Shown: piece after piece, positions 50,439 to 59,262 of the stretch
Layout of the letters: the number at the start of each line of letters is the position of its first letter
How positions within the stretch are numbered: position 1 is the first letter of the stretch
Origin: Nocardia carnea
GTDB lineage: Bacteria; Actinomycetota; Actinomycetes; Mycobacteriales; Mycobacteriaceae
Assembly: GCF_029868855.1 (NCBI RefSeq)
Contig: NZ_JARWOV010000189.1
Location: 1 to 60,979 of the forward strand
Reading direction: 5' to 3'
Length of the DNA stretch: 60,979 nt
Program-made: the position numbers and the translations under genes
Notes under the pieces: generated by a model
Databases searched by the model: none
Told to the model about the DNA's origin: nothing
What the model saw: the letters and a program-made list of their open reading frames with translations, nothing else

Positions 50439-51617
50439 ATGCCGGCTCACGTACCGAACGGGCAAACTCAGCACGGCGACGAGGAATACAGGCAGATCGA
50501 AGCGGCCGCGGCCCCGACCCGGTTCGCCCGCGGCTGGCACTGCCTGGGCCTGGCGAAATCGTTCCGCGACGGCCGACCGCACGAGGTGAAGGCCTTCGGC
50601 ACCACCCTGGTGGTGTTCCGGTCCGAATCCGACGACACATTGCACGTGATCGACGCCTACTGCCGCCATATGGGCGGAAATCTGGCGCAGGGCACGGTCA
50701 AAGGCGATTCCATCGCCTGTCCGTTCCACGACTGGCGCTGGGGCGGCAACGGGAAATGCACCGGGATCCCGTATGCGCGCCGGGTGCCCCCGCTGGCGAA
50801 GACCCGCGCCTGGCCGACACTGGAGCGCAACGGCCAGCTTTTCGTCTGGAACGATCCGCAGGGCAGCAAACCCACCGATGAGGTGACGATTCCGCAGATC
50901 GAGGGCTACGGCACGCCCGAGTGGACCGATTGGACCTGGAACACCTTGCTGGTGGAAGGGTCACACTGCCGCGAGATCGTGGACAACGTGGTGGATATGG
51001 CCCACTTCTTCTACGTCCACTATTCCTTCCCGCGCTACTTCAAGAACGTTTTCGAAGGTCATGTGGCCACGCAGTACATGCGGTCCACACCGCGCGGCGA
51101 TATCAATGTCGGCACCAACTACGACGACCCGAACTCGACGCTGCGGTCGGATGCCTCCTATTTCGGCCCGTCCTACATGATCGACTGGTTGTGGAACGAG
51201 GCCGGCGGCAGGACGATCGAGACGGTGCTGATCAACTGTCACTACCCGGTCAGTTCGAACTCCTTCGTCCTGCAGTACGGGGCCATGGTGAAGAAGCCGG
51301 AGGGCATGTCGGACGCGGACGCCGACGCGATGGCGGCGCAGTTCGCCCACGGCGTCGAGGTGGGTTTCGAACAGGACGTCGAGATCTGGAAGAACAAGGC
51401 CCCCATCGACAATCCGCTGCTGTCGGAGGAGGACGGCCCGGTCTACCAGCTGCGGCGCTGGTACAAGCAGTTCTATGTGGATGTCGAGGACATCACCGAG
51501 GATATGACCAAACGGTTCGAGTTCGAGATCGATACCGAACGCGCGGTCACCAGCTGGGAGGCCGAGGTCGCCGACAATATCGCCCGCGGCGCCGTCGTCG
51601 ACACCACCACCCGATAA
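50439..51617 (+). CDS. kshA: 3-Ketosteroid 9-alpha-monooxygenase oxygenase subunit (KshA-like)
   Basis: This is a 392-residue Rieske oxygenase. The [2Fe-2S] ligands are Cys75, His77, Cys94 and His97 in YCRHMGGNLAQGTVKGDSIACPFHDWRWGG. The iron site is in NVVDMAHFFYVHYSFPRYFKNVFEGH. The close match to KshA extends to the C-terminal QLRRWYKQFYVDVEDI. KshA hydroxylates C9 of 3-ketosteroids and needs the KshB reductase, absent here. ATG 50439 is chosen because GGAGG lies 5 bases upstream; ATG 50427 overlaps that site. It may be one of several KshA paralogues. Confidence 0.88.
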   Translation: MPAHVPNGQTQHGDEEYRQIEAAAAPTRFARGWHCLGLAKSFRDGRPHEVKAFGTTLVVFRSESDDTLHVIDAYCRHMGGNLAQGTVKGDSIACPFHDWRWGGNGKCTGIPYARRVPPLAKTRAWPTLERNGQLFVWNDPQGSKPTDEVTIPQIEGYGTPEWTDWTWNTLLVEGSHCREIVDNVVDMAHFFYVHYSFPRYFKNVFEGHVATQYMRSTPRGDINVGTNYDDPNSTLRSDASYFGPSYMIDWLWNEAGGRTIETVLINCHYPVSSNSFVLQYGAMVKKPEGMSDADADAMAAQFAHGVEVGFEQDVEIWKNKAPIDNPLLSEEDGPVYQLRRWYKQFYVDVEDITEDMTKRFEFEIDTERAVTSWEAEVADNIARGAVVDTTTR

Positions 51618-51662
51618 CCGATACCGCCGCTACCGCCGCGTGCACCGATCAAGGAAATCCCG

Positions 51663-52841
51663 ATGACCGAAGTTCTCGACAATCTCGCGGCAATCGCCGA
51701 TCAGCTGCGGGAGCAAGGGCCGGAAGCCGAACGCCTGGGCCGGTTACCCGATTCCACCGCGAAACTACTGAAGAAGGCCGGGCCCGTCCGGCTGTTGCAA
51801 CCGAGGAAGTACGGCGGTTTCGAGGCGCACCCGCGGGAATTCGCCGAATCGGTCATGGCGGCGGCGGCCCTCGACCCCGCCACCGGATGGGTGTGCGGCA
51901 TCGTCGGAGTCCACCCGTGGCAACTCGCCTTCGCCGACCCCCGGGTGCAGGCCGAGGTGTGGGGCTCCGACAACGACACCTGGATGGCTTCACCGTATGC
52001 GCCCACCGGTATCGCCCGCCCGGTGGACGGCGGCTATATCTTCAACGGCCGCTGGCAGTTCAGCTCGGGCACCGACCACTGCGACTGGATCTTCCTCGGT
52101 GCGATGCTCGGCGACGCCCAGGGCGGTATCGCCGAGCCGCCGACCATGCTGCACATGATCCTGCCCCGCGCCGACTACGAAATCGTCGAGGACTCGTGGA
52201 ACGTGGTGGGCCTGAAGGGAACCGGCTCCAAGGACATCATCGTGCGGGACGCGTTCGTCCCCTCCTACCGCGTGATGAACGGTGATCACGTCATCGACGG
52301 CACCGCGCAGCGCGAGTACGGTGTCACCGAGACGCTGTACAAGATGCCGTGGTCGACAATGTTCCCGCTGGGTATCACCGCGGCGGTGATCGGAATCGCC
52401 GAGGGCGCGCTCGCCGCGCATCTGGACTACCAGCGCGACCGGGTGGGTGCGCAGGGCACGGCGATCAAGGACGACCCGTATGTGTTGTTCGCCATCAGCG
52501 AGGCTGCCGCCGATATCAATGCGGCACGCCAGGAACTGCTCGCCAATGTCGACCGGATCTGGAACATTGTCGAATCCGGTGCCGAGGTCGGTTTCGCCGA
52601 CCGCGCGGCCGGGCGGCGCACCCAGGTGCGGGCGGCGTGGCGGGCTGTCACCGCCGTGGATCAGATCTTCGCCCGGTCGGGCGGTAATGCCCTGCGGATG
52701 GACAAACCGCTGCAGCGTTACTGGCGGGACTGCCACGCCGGACTCAATCACGCCATCCACGTGCCCAGCACCGTCTACCACGCGTCGGCGCTGAGCTCGA
52801 TGGGTTTCGATCCGGCCGACCCGCTGCGTTCGATGATCTGA
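51663..52841 (+). CDS. HsaA-like flavin-dependent monooxygenase (acyl-CoA dehydrogenase fold)
   Basis: This is a 392-residue protein close in length and sequence to HsaA, the 3-HSA hydroxylase of cholesterol breakdown. Shared segments include LLQPRKYGGFEAHPREF, TGWVCGIVGVHPWQLA, FNGRWQFSSGTDHCDWIFLGA, VVGLKGTGSKDIIV, VYKMPWSTM-type YKMPWSTMFP and YWRDCHAGLNHA. It uses reduced flavin from a partner like HsaB, which is not in the window. It follows kshA by 45 bases behind AAGGAAA. The true substrate may be a different phenol or cyclic ketone. Confidence 0.85.
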   Translation: MTEVLDNLAAIADQLREQGPEAERLGRLPDSTAKLLKKAGPVRLLQPRKYGGFEAHPREFAESVMAAAALDPATGWVCGIVGVHPWQLAFADPRVQAEVWGSDNDTWMASPYAPTGIARPVDGGYIFNGRWQFSSGTDHCDWIFLGAMLGDAQGGIAEPPTMLHMILPRADYEIVEDSWNVVGLKGTGSKDIIVRDAFVPSYRVMNGDHVIDGTAQREYGVTETLYKMPWSTMFPLGITAAVIGIAEGALAAHLDYQRDRVGAQGTAIKDDPYVLFAISEAAADINAARQELLANVDRIWNIVESGAEVGFADRAAGRRTQVRAAWRAVTAVDQIFARSGGNALRMDKPLQRYWRDCHAGLNHAIHVPSTVYHASALSSMGFDPADPLRSMI

Positions 52842-52873
52842 GCGTTACAGAACGGCGCCTGCGGGCGCCGGAT

Positions 52874-52928
52874 ACGGCCCTCCGGGGTCGGGCATTTCGC
52901 CCGGCTCCGGGGGGCCGTTCGTCATTTT
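52874..52928 (+). terminator. Strong terminator after the kshA-hsaA-like operon
   Basis: A 20-bp stem (52874-52893 with 52899-52918) contains 17 Watson-Crick and three G-U pairs around the loop ATTTC, and is followed by TCGTCATTTT. It begins 33 bases after the hsaA-like stop. Confidence 0.88.
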
Positions 52929-52981
52929 CGGCCGTTTTCGGGGATTCATGTGACAGCGAGCACAACGAGATGTTACAAATA

Positions 52982-53006
52982 GGAATATGCCTAATCGGCA
53001 TATTCC
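52982..53006. promoter_or_regulatory. 25-bp perfect operator before the IclR gene
   Basis: GGAATATGCC-TAATC-GGCATATTCC is a perfect 10-bp inverted repeat around five bases, 37 bases before the IclR start codon. It is AT-rich compared with its surroundings, so it overlaps the likely promoter. Autoregulation by the IclR protein is the simplest reading. Confidence 0.7.
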
Positions 53007-53043
53007 GTTGGGCACCAGCTCGCAGACCCCGATGGAGGGCTCC

Positions 53044-53886
53044 ATGACTATCCATGCCGACACCGCGACCCCGAGCGCCGTGATCGACCGCGTCTCGCTC
53101 GTCCTCGACGCGTTCGAAGGGCACGGCCGACTGACGCATGCACAGGTCGTCCGGCGGACCGGACTACCCCGGTCCTCGGTACACCGCATCCTCGAACAGC
53201 TGGTGCGGTTGCGCTGGCTGCGCCGCGACGGACGCGACTACGAACTCGGGCTGCGACTGATGGAACTCGGCTCACTCGCGGTGCACCAGGACCGGCTACA
53301 CCGCGCCGCCGTCCCCTTCCTGCACGAACTCCACCGCACTACCGGCTACGTCGTCCATCTGGCCGTGCTCGACGGGACGGACGTGGTCTACCTGGACAAG
53401 GTCGGTGGCCGGCTCGGCAACGCGGTCCCCACCCGCGTCGGCGGCCGCCAGCCCGCACACTGTACGGCCGTCGGAAAGGTGCTGCTCGCCGATACCGAAT
53501 CCGCCGATTTCTTCGGTGCCGGCACCGTCCGGCCGAAAACGCGCTACTCGATCGCCACCGCGGCGCAGTTACGGGCCGAGCTGGCCAAGGTTCGGGCCCA
53601 CGGCGTGGCATTCGAACGGGAAGAGTCGCTGCCGGGATTCGGCTGCGTGGCGGCGCCGATCGGCGAAATGGGCCGAGCGGTGGCGGCGGTCTCGATCTGC
53701 GGCCCGATCCAGCGGATGACCTTCGACCGTCGGCTGGCAGCACCGGTGCGGATGACCGCCCTCGGGATCTGGCGCAATGTCGAGGACGGCGAGGTGCGCG
53801 TGCATCCCACGCTGCAGCAACTCCGTCCCCTGACTCCGGCACCGAAGCTCCGGCCGGACGTCCACGCCGAGCCGGCCCTCACCTGA
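53044..53886 (+). CDS. IclR-family regulator of the steroid-type island
   Basis: This 280-residue protein has a winged helix-turn-helix (about 15-75, GHGRLTHAQVVRRTGLPRSSVHRILEQLVRLRWLRRDG) and an effector domain with VVYLDKVGG, AHCTAVGKVLLAD and GVAFEREESLPGFGCVAAPIGEMGRAVAAVSICGP. KstR3-like IclR proteins govern some steroid genes in Rhodococcus, so steroid sensing is plausible. GGAGGG is just upstream of ATG 53044. It stands between the kshA operon and the kstD-like operon. Confidence 0.9.
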   Translation: MTIHADTATPSAVIDRVSLVLDAFEGHGRLTHAQVVRRTGLPRSSVHRILEQLVRLRWLRRDGRDYELGLRLMELGSLAVHQDRLHRAAVPFLHELHRTTGYVVHLAVLDGTDVVYLDKVGGRLGNAVPTRVGGRQPAHCTAVGKVLLADTESADFFGAGTVRPKTRYSIATAAQLRAELAKVRAHGVAFEREESLPGFGCVAAPIGEMGRAVAAVSICGPIQRMTFDRRLAAPVRMTALGIWRNVEDGEVRVHPTLQQLRPLTPAPKLRPDVHAEPALT

Positions 53887-54367
53887 ACCCGATCGGACCA
53901 CCGCCCGGGTGGTGTGCGGCCGGCTGGACCCCCACCGACGGGGCCGTCCGGCGGACCGGTGTGAGCTGTGGTGATCCGGGGTTCCACCGGCGCACCCGGA
54001 CCGGCATGTCCATTCCCGTCCGGTCCACGCCGACGCGATCGGCGACTCGCGGCTGTCGCCACGATCACTTCGATCAGCACCACGACAATCGGGGCGATGC
54101 CGTCCAACCGCACCGGATATCGAGGTGAGGTGCAGGACTTCATCCGACACGGGCGCCTGCCGAGGAGCGCGGGACCCCCGGATTGCCGCGGAAGATCGAT
54201 AACGGTGGCGAGAAGTATTCGCAGCGCCACATCGCTCCGCAGACGTTCGGTCTCGGCGGGTGCGCGCGGATTCGAATCCGGGCACACCGCGCGCCGGTTC
54301 CGGCGCCTGGGGTCGGCGCCGGACACGGCCGATGCGCCGGGCAACCCGGCCCGAGCTTTTCGGGCCG
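53887..54367. other. Gap without a convincing gene
   Basis: These 481 bases lie between the convergent IclR and PadR genes. A short hairpin ACCACC-5-GGTGGT near 53898-53914 may end the IclR transcript. A minus-strand frame near 54060-54130 encodes one hydrophobic stretch (GIAPIVVVLIEVIVATAASRR) but has no start, Shine-Dalgarno sequence or family match. It is probably non-coding or relic DNA. Confidence 0.45.
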
Positions 54368-55051
54368 TCAGCGCCGTTCGGGATCCTCCTGCCGGACCCG
54401 CTGCTCGACTTCTCGCCAACGCCCCGGGATGGGATGCGGATAGTCGGATTGTTCGTCGTGTTCGGCCGTCACCAGCGCGGTCTCGGCCGCATCGATATCG
54501 TCGATCAACTGCCGGGCGAGATCACGTTCGGCCGCGTAGTAGCGTTGCGCCCATTGCAGCACGATCTGCGAATATGCCCACCCGGGTTCGGATTTCGCGG
54601 CTTCGGAGTCGACGGCGGCGCTGTGTTCGAGGCGCTCGACATCGGCGATATGGTCGCGCAGGATCTCTTTGAGCCGGTCCGGGGAACTGAGATGCCCGAA
54701 CATCACCCGCAGCATCACGTGGTGTTTCAGCATCGGCGGGTCGACGGGCGCGTTGTTGCTCCACGCGGTGACAGCGGCCCGCCCCGTCGACGTGATGCGG
54801 TACAGCCGGCGACCGCGCATGGCATTGTCGCTGTCCACCCGGGACTGTGCGAACCCGTGCCGTTCGAGCTTCTTCAGCTCCGAGTAGATCTGGCTGTAGG
54901 ACGGGCTCCAGTAGAAGTACCGGATACTCCAGTCGGCCCATTTCTTCAGGTCGTACCCGGAGATCTCCTCCTCGTAGGAGAGCATGGCGAGCACCGCCCA
55001 GCTGGTCGGCGGCAGGTTCACTTGCGCCGGATCGGGTTCGCTCGTCGTCAC
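54368..55051 (-). CDS. PadR-family transcriptional regulator
   Basis: This is a 227-residue protein. The PadR winged helix (about 14-95) reads SWAVLAMLSYEEEISGYDLKKWADWSIRYFYWSPSYSQIYSELKKLERHGFAQSRV, with the wing RRLYRITSTGRAAV. A C-terminal helical dimer domain of the Vir-like type follows. It starts at GTG 55051 and diverges from the KstD-like gene, its likely target. PadR proteins often repress detoxification and aromatic genes until a ligand is bound. Confidence 0.88.
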   Translation of the reverse strand: MTTSEPDPAQVNLPPTSWAVLAMLSYEEEISGYDLKKWADWSIRYFYWSPSYSQIYSELKKLERHGFAQSRVDSDNAMRGRRLYRITSTGRAAVTAWSNNAPVDPPMLKHHVMLRVMFGHLSSPDRLKEILRDHIADVERLEHSAAVDSEAAKSEPGWAYSQIVLQWAQRYYAAERDLARQLIDDIDAAETALVTAEHDEQSDYPHPIPGRWREVEQRVRQEDPERR

Positions 55052-55069
55052 CGCCGAATGCTATCAACG

Positions 55070-55081
55070 CCGGTATACCGG
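55070..55081. promoter_or_regulatory. Palindrome between padR and kstD-like genes
   Basis: CCGGTATACCGG is a perfect 12-bp palindrome, 19 bases upstream of padR in the 166-bp divergent gap. An overlapping GTAT-9-ATAC follows. It is a candidate PadR binding site. Confidence 0.4.
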
Positions 55082-55217
55082 TCGGATACGCCACCATGGG
55101 GCGGCGCGGACGCCGAAAGGGGCGTCCCGGTCACCGGGAAGGTGGCCCCGCACCGCGAGGCGGCCGATCTAGCGTCGGCCTCGGCACGTTCCGGGAGCGC
55201 GAGAAGGCGGTAGAGCA

Positions 55218-56753
55218 GTGGTGAACTTCGACGACGAAGTCGATGTGCTGGTGGCAGGTTCCGGTGGGGGTCTCGCCGGCGCCTACACCGCGGCCCGGGA
55301 AGGGCTGTCGGTCGCGGTGGTGGAGGCGACCGACAAGTTCGGCGGCACCACCGCGTATTCGGGTGGCAGCGGAGTCTGGTTCCCGTGTAATCCGGTGCTG
55401 GAGCGGGCCGGTACCGATGACACCCTCGACGACGCGCTCACCTATTACCGGGCCGTCGTCGGTGACCGGACACCGCGCGACCTGCAGGAAACCTATGTGC
55501 GCCGCGGCCGCGATCTCATCGAGTACCTGGAAGCCGACGACCACTTCGCGTTCCAGATGTACCCGTGGCCAGACTACTTCGGCACCGCACCGAAGGCCCG
55601 GGTGGACGGGCAACGCCATATCGTGCCGGTCCCGCTACCGGCGGCCGAGCTCGGGGAACTGCGCGAACACCTGCGCGGGCCCCTGGACACCGACCGGCTC
55701 GGCGCCCCGCTGCCGGATGTGCTGATCGGCGGACAAGCCCTGATCGGCCGGTTCCTGCGCGCACTGACCACCTATCCGCAGGTGCGCCTGCACCGCAACG
55801 CCGCGCTGACCGAACTCGTGGTGGAGGACGGAGCGGTCGTCGGCGCGCTGATCGAACGGCCGGCCGGAACCCTGGCGATCCGCGCTCGGCGCGGCGTCAT
55901 CCTGGCCGCCGGCGGCTTCGAGGGCAACGACGAATTGCGCCGGCGCTACGGTGTGCCCGGCAGCGCACGCGACACCATGGGACCGCCCGGGAACCAGGGG
56001 TGGGCGCACGAGGCCGGGATCGCGGCCGGCGCCGATACCGACCTGATGGATCAGGCCTGGTGGTCGCCCGGGCTCACCCACCCGGACGGCCGGTCGGCTT
56101 TCGCGCTGTGGTTCACCGGGGGAATCTTCGTCGATCAGGACGGCCGGCGGTTCGTCAACGAGTCCGCGCCGTACGACCGGCTCGGGCGCGCCGCCCTCGA
56201 CCGCCTGCGCTCGGGTGACCTCACCCTCCCCTACTGGATGGTCTACGACGACCGGGACGGTGCCACACCCCCGGTGCAGGCTCCGAATGTGTCGTTCGAC
56301 GCGACCGAGAAGTATGTGGCCGCCGGACTGTGGCGCACCGCCGACACCCTCGAGGGTCTGGCCGAAGCGATCGGGGTGCCCGCCGCCAACCTGGTGGCGA
56401 CCGTCGAACGCTTCAACGCGATGGTCGCGGCCGGCGCCGATACCGATTTCGGCCGCGGCGACGAGGCCTACGATCGTGCGTTCTCCCAGGGTGAATCGCC
56501 GCTGGTGCCGATCGACCGGCCGCCGTTCCACGCAGCGGCGTTCGGCCTGTCCGATCTGGGCACGAAAGGTGGTCTGCGCACCGATACCGGTGCCCGGGTC
56601 CTCGACCGTGACGGCGCCGCGATTCCCGGGCTCTATGCCGCGGGCAACACCATGGCCGCCGTGAGCGGCACCGTGTATCCCGGCGGCGGCAATCCGATCG
56701 GCGCCTCGATGCTGTTCAGCCACCTCGCCGTCCGCGACATGCTCGGCCGCTGA
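55218..56753 (+). CDS. 3-Ketosteroid delta-1-dehydrogenase-like flavoprotein (KstD-type)
   Basis: This is a 511-residue FAD enzyme of the fumarate reductase/KstD family. The FAD site VLVAGSGGGLAGAYTAAREGLSVAVVEA is at residues 10-37, followed by GGTTAYSGGSGVW. The C-terminal catalytic region contains LYAAGNTMAAVSGTVYPGGGNPIGASMLFSHLA, with Tyr and Gly in the KstD arrangement. It would add a C1-C2 double bond to 3-ketosteroids. GTG 55218 or 55221 is the start. The related 3-ketosteroid delta-4-dehydrogenase is possible. The next gene is a ketosteroid isomerase homologue. Confidence 0.85.
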   Translation: MVNFDDEVDVLVAGSGGGLAGAYTAAREGLSVAVVEATDKFGGTTAYSGGSGVWFPCNPVLERAGTDDTLDDALTYYRAVVGDRTPRDLQETYVRRGRDLIEYLEADDHFAFQMYPWPDYFGTAPKARVDGQRHIVPVPLPAAELGELREHLRGPLDTDRLGAPLPDVLIGGQALIGRFLRALTTYPQVRLHRNAALTELVVEDGAVVGALIERPAGTLAIRARRGVILAAGGFEGNDELRRRYGVPGSARDTMGPPGNQGWAHEAGIAAGADTDLMDQAWWSPGLTHPDGRSAFALWFTGGIFVDQDGRRFVNESAPYDRLGRAALDRLRSGDLTLPYWMVYDDRDGATPPVQAPNVSFDATEKYVAAGLWRTADTLEGLAEAIGVPAANLVATVERFNAMVAAGADTDFGRGDEAYDRAFSQGESPLVPIDRPPFHAAAFGLSDLGTKGGLRTDTGARVLDRDGAAIPGLYAAGNTMAAVSGTVYPGGGNPIGASMLFSHLAVRDMLGR

Positions 56754-56783
56754 CACCCGCCCCACCAGAACAGGAAGTACACC

Positions 56784-57155
56784 ATGCCGGAACCCGACCG
56801 GATCCGTGCGGCCGTACGCCGCTACCTCGATACCGTCGCCACCGGGACCGCGGCCGAGATCGCCGCGCTCTATCACCCGGACGCCACGCTGGAAGACCCC
56901 GTCGGCTCCCCCGCGCACACCGGTCGCGCGGCCATCGAGAAGTTCTACAGTCCGCTCGAATCGGCACGCCGCCGGACCGAACTGCTGAGCCTGCGCGTGA
57001 GCGGGGACAACGCCGCGTTCTCTTTCCGGGTGATCACCGAAACCGACGGCAAGACGATCACGGTGGAGCCCATCGATGTCATGACCTTCGACGAGGACGC
57101 GCGGATCACCGGTATGCGCGCGTTCTGGTCGCCGGACGACGTCGGTTTCGGCTGA
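56784..57155 (+). CDS. Delta5-3-ketosteroid isomerase-like protein (SnoaL/NTF2 fold)
   Basis: This 123-residue NTF2-fold protein has Tyr14 (RRYLDTV), Asp38 (TLEDPVGS) and Asp98 (EPIDVM), aligned with Tyr14, Asp38 and Asp99 of the Comamonas ketosteroid isomerase. That catalytic set moves the C5 double bond of 3-ketosteroids to C4. It lies 30 bases after the KstD-like gene behind AGGAAG. Together they would convert delta-5 to delta-4 to delta-1,4 ketosteroids. Confidence 0.85.
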   Translation: MPEPDRIRAAVRRYLDTVATGTAAEIAALYHPDATLEDPVGSPAHTGRAAIEKFYSPLESARRRTELLSLRVSGDNAAFSFRVITETDGKTITVEPIDVMTFDEDARITGMRAFWSPDDVGFG

Positions 57156-57239
57156 GCCCTGGAACAGCCACCATCGGACATGCGATGGTGATCGGCTATA
57201 TCGGCGCGCCGCGCGCGCCCGGCGGACAGAGGAGTGACC

Positions 57240-57497
57240 GTGCGAAATATTCAGTGCGCCAACTGCGGAAACCGCGTCCTGGTGGAGAAGTACAGCCCCA
57301 GTCACACCAGCGTGCAATGGCTCGACGATGCTGAAGCCGCCTGTCCCGAGTTCGCCCGGCGCGCGGCCCTCGGCGAACCCAGTAACTGGATCCCGACCTG
57401 TCCGGCGCTGCGCGATTCGATCGAACGGGCGGTCGCCGAAGGTGAACTACGCACCGACGAGTACCGCAGCGAACCCGTCCCAGGGCGCCTCGGCTGA
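57240..57497 (+). CDS. Small Cys-rich protein of the steroid island
   Basis: This is an 85-residue protein. An N-terminal CANCG is joined by later Cys in AACPEFA and PTCPALR. These could form a zinc or iron-sulfur site. The segment VEKYSPSHTSVQWLDDAEAACPEF gives a ferredoxin-like or electron-carrier impression but lacks a complete known cluster motif. GTG 57240 has AGAGGAG upstream. It follows the isomerase by 84 bases and is probably in the same operon. A role with KstD- or Rieske-type enzymes is only a guess. Confidence 0.65.
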   Translation: MRNIQCANCGNRVLVEKYSPSHTSVQWLDDAEAACPEFARRAALGEPSNWIPTCPALRDSIERAVAEGELRTDEYRSEPVPGRLG

Positions 57498-58016
57498 ACT
57501 GCCCCGCCCCCGGGTGGCCGGTGAGGAATTCCGGCCCGGCCCACCGCGGCGGCAGTCTTTCCCTTCGCCGCAGTGGTGTCGGCACGCGATGGTCGGTCAC
57601 GTTGCGCCACGGTGGAGCAAGGCGGCCGCGGTAGTACTGCGAGTTGTCGACCGGACTACCGCAGCTTTCTTCGGTGTTTCGGGTATCGCTCCACCTTGTC
57701 GCCCAGGTAGATCGCGGGGTAGTGCCGTTCCTGGTTATGGATCCCAGTGGGGTGCCCGAGGCGCCGATACGGCGGTTTCTCACCGACTCATCGTGGCAAG
57801 GCAACACAGCGGTACAACCGTCGCCCATGTGGTCGCCCGCTCGTCGGCGACCCACACCCGGGTAGCGCCCTGCTCCGCGTGTCCCAGGTACATGAAGCCT
57901 GGGTGAATCCGGGCTCAGGCTTCGGCCGTACCGGTCTCGGTGCAGACGGTAGCGCGAGGCGGGCAGCTCGTCTTCGGATCCGCAGCGCAACCCGCGGCAA
58001 ACGCGCAAGCGCGAAT
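57498..58016. other. Degraded region with an integrase relic
   Basis: These 519 bases hold no intact gene. Codon bias is poor in every frame. One stretch (57698-57808) resembles a tyrosine-recombinase core-binding domain, listed separately. The lower GC and decay fit remains of a mobile element. Confidence 0.5.
57698..57808 (+). pseudogene. Tyrosine recombinase (integrase) fragment
   Basis: The translation VAQVDRGVVPFLVMDPSGVP followed by EAPIRRFLTDSSWQGNTA resembles the N-terminal arm and core-binding start of actinobacterial site-specific recombinases (pattern LDPSGxPVxPVxxFLxxLxxxGNSxxT). Similarity stops abruptly after GNTA and no catalytic Arg/His/Tyr domain follows. It is a short relic. 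Confidence 0.4.
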
Positions 58017-58412
58017 TCAGACGGATGCTGCTGCCCTGCGGAGGGCGTCGAGGCTGGTCTCGGGCGAAGTGTTGAAGCAGAACCTGATTCCCGGTGCTGC
58101 GTCGACGATGACGTTGATTATGCGCTCGAACAGCAGGGTGTGCCCGGGGAAGGCCCGCACCGCCCCACCCACCATGACGAGGTCGAACGACTGGTTCGCC
58201 AGCAGGTCGCGGATTTCGGTTTCGGCCTCTGCGGGCGACGCGCGGGCCATGCACGGCGTGACATCGAATTCGGTGTTCTGTAGAGCGGCGTTGGCGACGT
58301 CGACCCTGGCTGTGAGTTGCTCCTCGTCCAGATCGGGGAACCGACTGTAGTCCATGGCTTGTGGATGCAATCCGATGGTCAGTGCCCGGAGGCGTTCGGC
58401 TGGATCGGTCAT
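58017..58412 (-). CDS. Conserved hypothetical protein
   Basis: This 131-residue soluble protein has a pattern seen in actinobacterial hypothetical proteins: LTIGLHPQAMDYSRFPDLDEEQLTARVDVANAAL, FDLVMVGGAVRAFPGHTLLFERIINVIVDAAPGIRFCFNTSPETSLDALRRA. The alternating VMVGGAVR strand and Gly turn suggest a Rossmann-like or response-regulator-like fold, but no function is known. ATG 58412 has GGAGAG upstream. It sits in the decayed patch but its frame is intact. Confidence 0.7.
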   Translation of the reverse strand: MTDPAERLRALTIGLHPQAMDYSRFPDLDEEQLTARVDVANAALQNTEFDVTPCMARASPAEAETEIRDLLANQSFDLVMVGGAVRAFPGHTLLFERIINVIVDAAPGIRFCFNTSPETSLDALRRAAASV

Positions 58413-58699
58413 CGACTCTCCATCATGAAGGGACCGCCCGCCAGTGTGGGATGACTGGCCCTGTTCACTACCTTTCATGCGAAATCGGGCCTGACAACGC
58501 CCACTTCGGTTCGAATGCGGGCGTGGATGTCACCGGTCTACAGCGCGATCTCGCCGATTCTCCGGTGCTGCGGTCGTTGAGCCGCTCGGTAAGCCCGTTC
58601 AGTAGCGCGGCCGGACCGAACTCGAAGGCCCTGTCGGGTGCGGCACTGTATTCGGTGACTGCGGCCGCCCTTTCGACACGACGGCGCAGCCTCGAGCGA

Positions 58700-59093
58700 G
58701 TCACGAATTCGGCCGATCGTCCTGGGTCCGATCCGGTGATCGAGCTGGTTGGTTCGTCTTCCGGAATCGACCTGGCGGCCGGCCGCATTCGTTCTCGAAT
58801 GCATAGCCGGAGTCCCGGGCGATGGCGGTCAGCGGGGTATCGGTGTCGCGCAGTTGCCGAGCCGCGAGGGTCATGCGCCACCAGGTGCGGTAGGCGATGG
58901 GTGGCCGGCCGATCAGGTCGGTGAATCGGCAGGCGAAGCCGGTCCGCGAAACCCCGGCGCGCCCGGCGCGCCCGGCGACGGTCCAGCCGGTGCCCGGGCG
59001 AGCCGTGGATCGCCGAGAGCGCCGCAGCGACGGCCGGATCGTGCAACGCGGCCGACCACCCGGTGTCGGATTGGCGGTCGAGCCGGCAGACAC
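58700..59093 (-). pseudogene. Frameshifted AraC-family regulator remnant
   Basis: One frame gives LHDPAVAAALSAIHGSPGHR and the next continues WTVAGRAGRAGVSRTGFACRFTDLIGRPPIAYRTWWRMTLAARQLRDTDTPLTAIARDSGYAFENE, the two-helix-turn-helix domain of AraC proteins. The frame must shift between the two parts. The final helix is also shortened, as SGYAFENECGRPPGRFRK lacks the usual AFNRAFKR stretch. No N-terminal cupin domain is found upstream. The gene is broken in at least two places. Confidence 0.65.
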
Positions 59094-59262
59094 AGGGAGT
59101 CATCCGAGGCCGAGACACCTACGGAACCACCGCCGTCGCCGTGGTCGAAGCAGCCCGGCGATTGGCAGCAGGCGATACCGCTGCCGGAGTGCTCACCCGG
59201 CACAAGCATTCGATCCCGCCGACTTCCTCGAAACCCAAGCACGGCCGCTTCCCCGCACCGCT

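Noticed and set aside
53968..54672. Plus-strand frame in the IclR-PadR gap
   Set aside because: Arg/Ser/Pro-rich, no ribosome site, and it overlaps the PadR gene antisense.
55635..57317. A 560-residue minus-strand frame
   Set aside because: It mirrors the KstD-like and isomerase genes, which have clear motifs on the plus strand.
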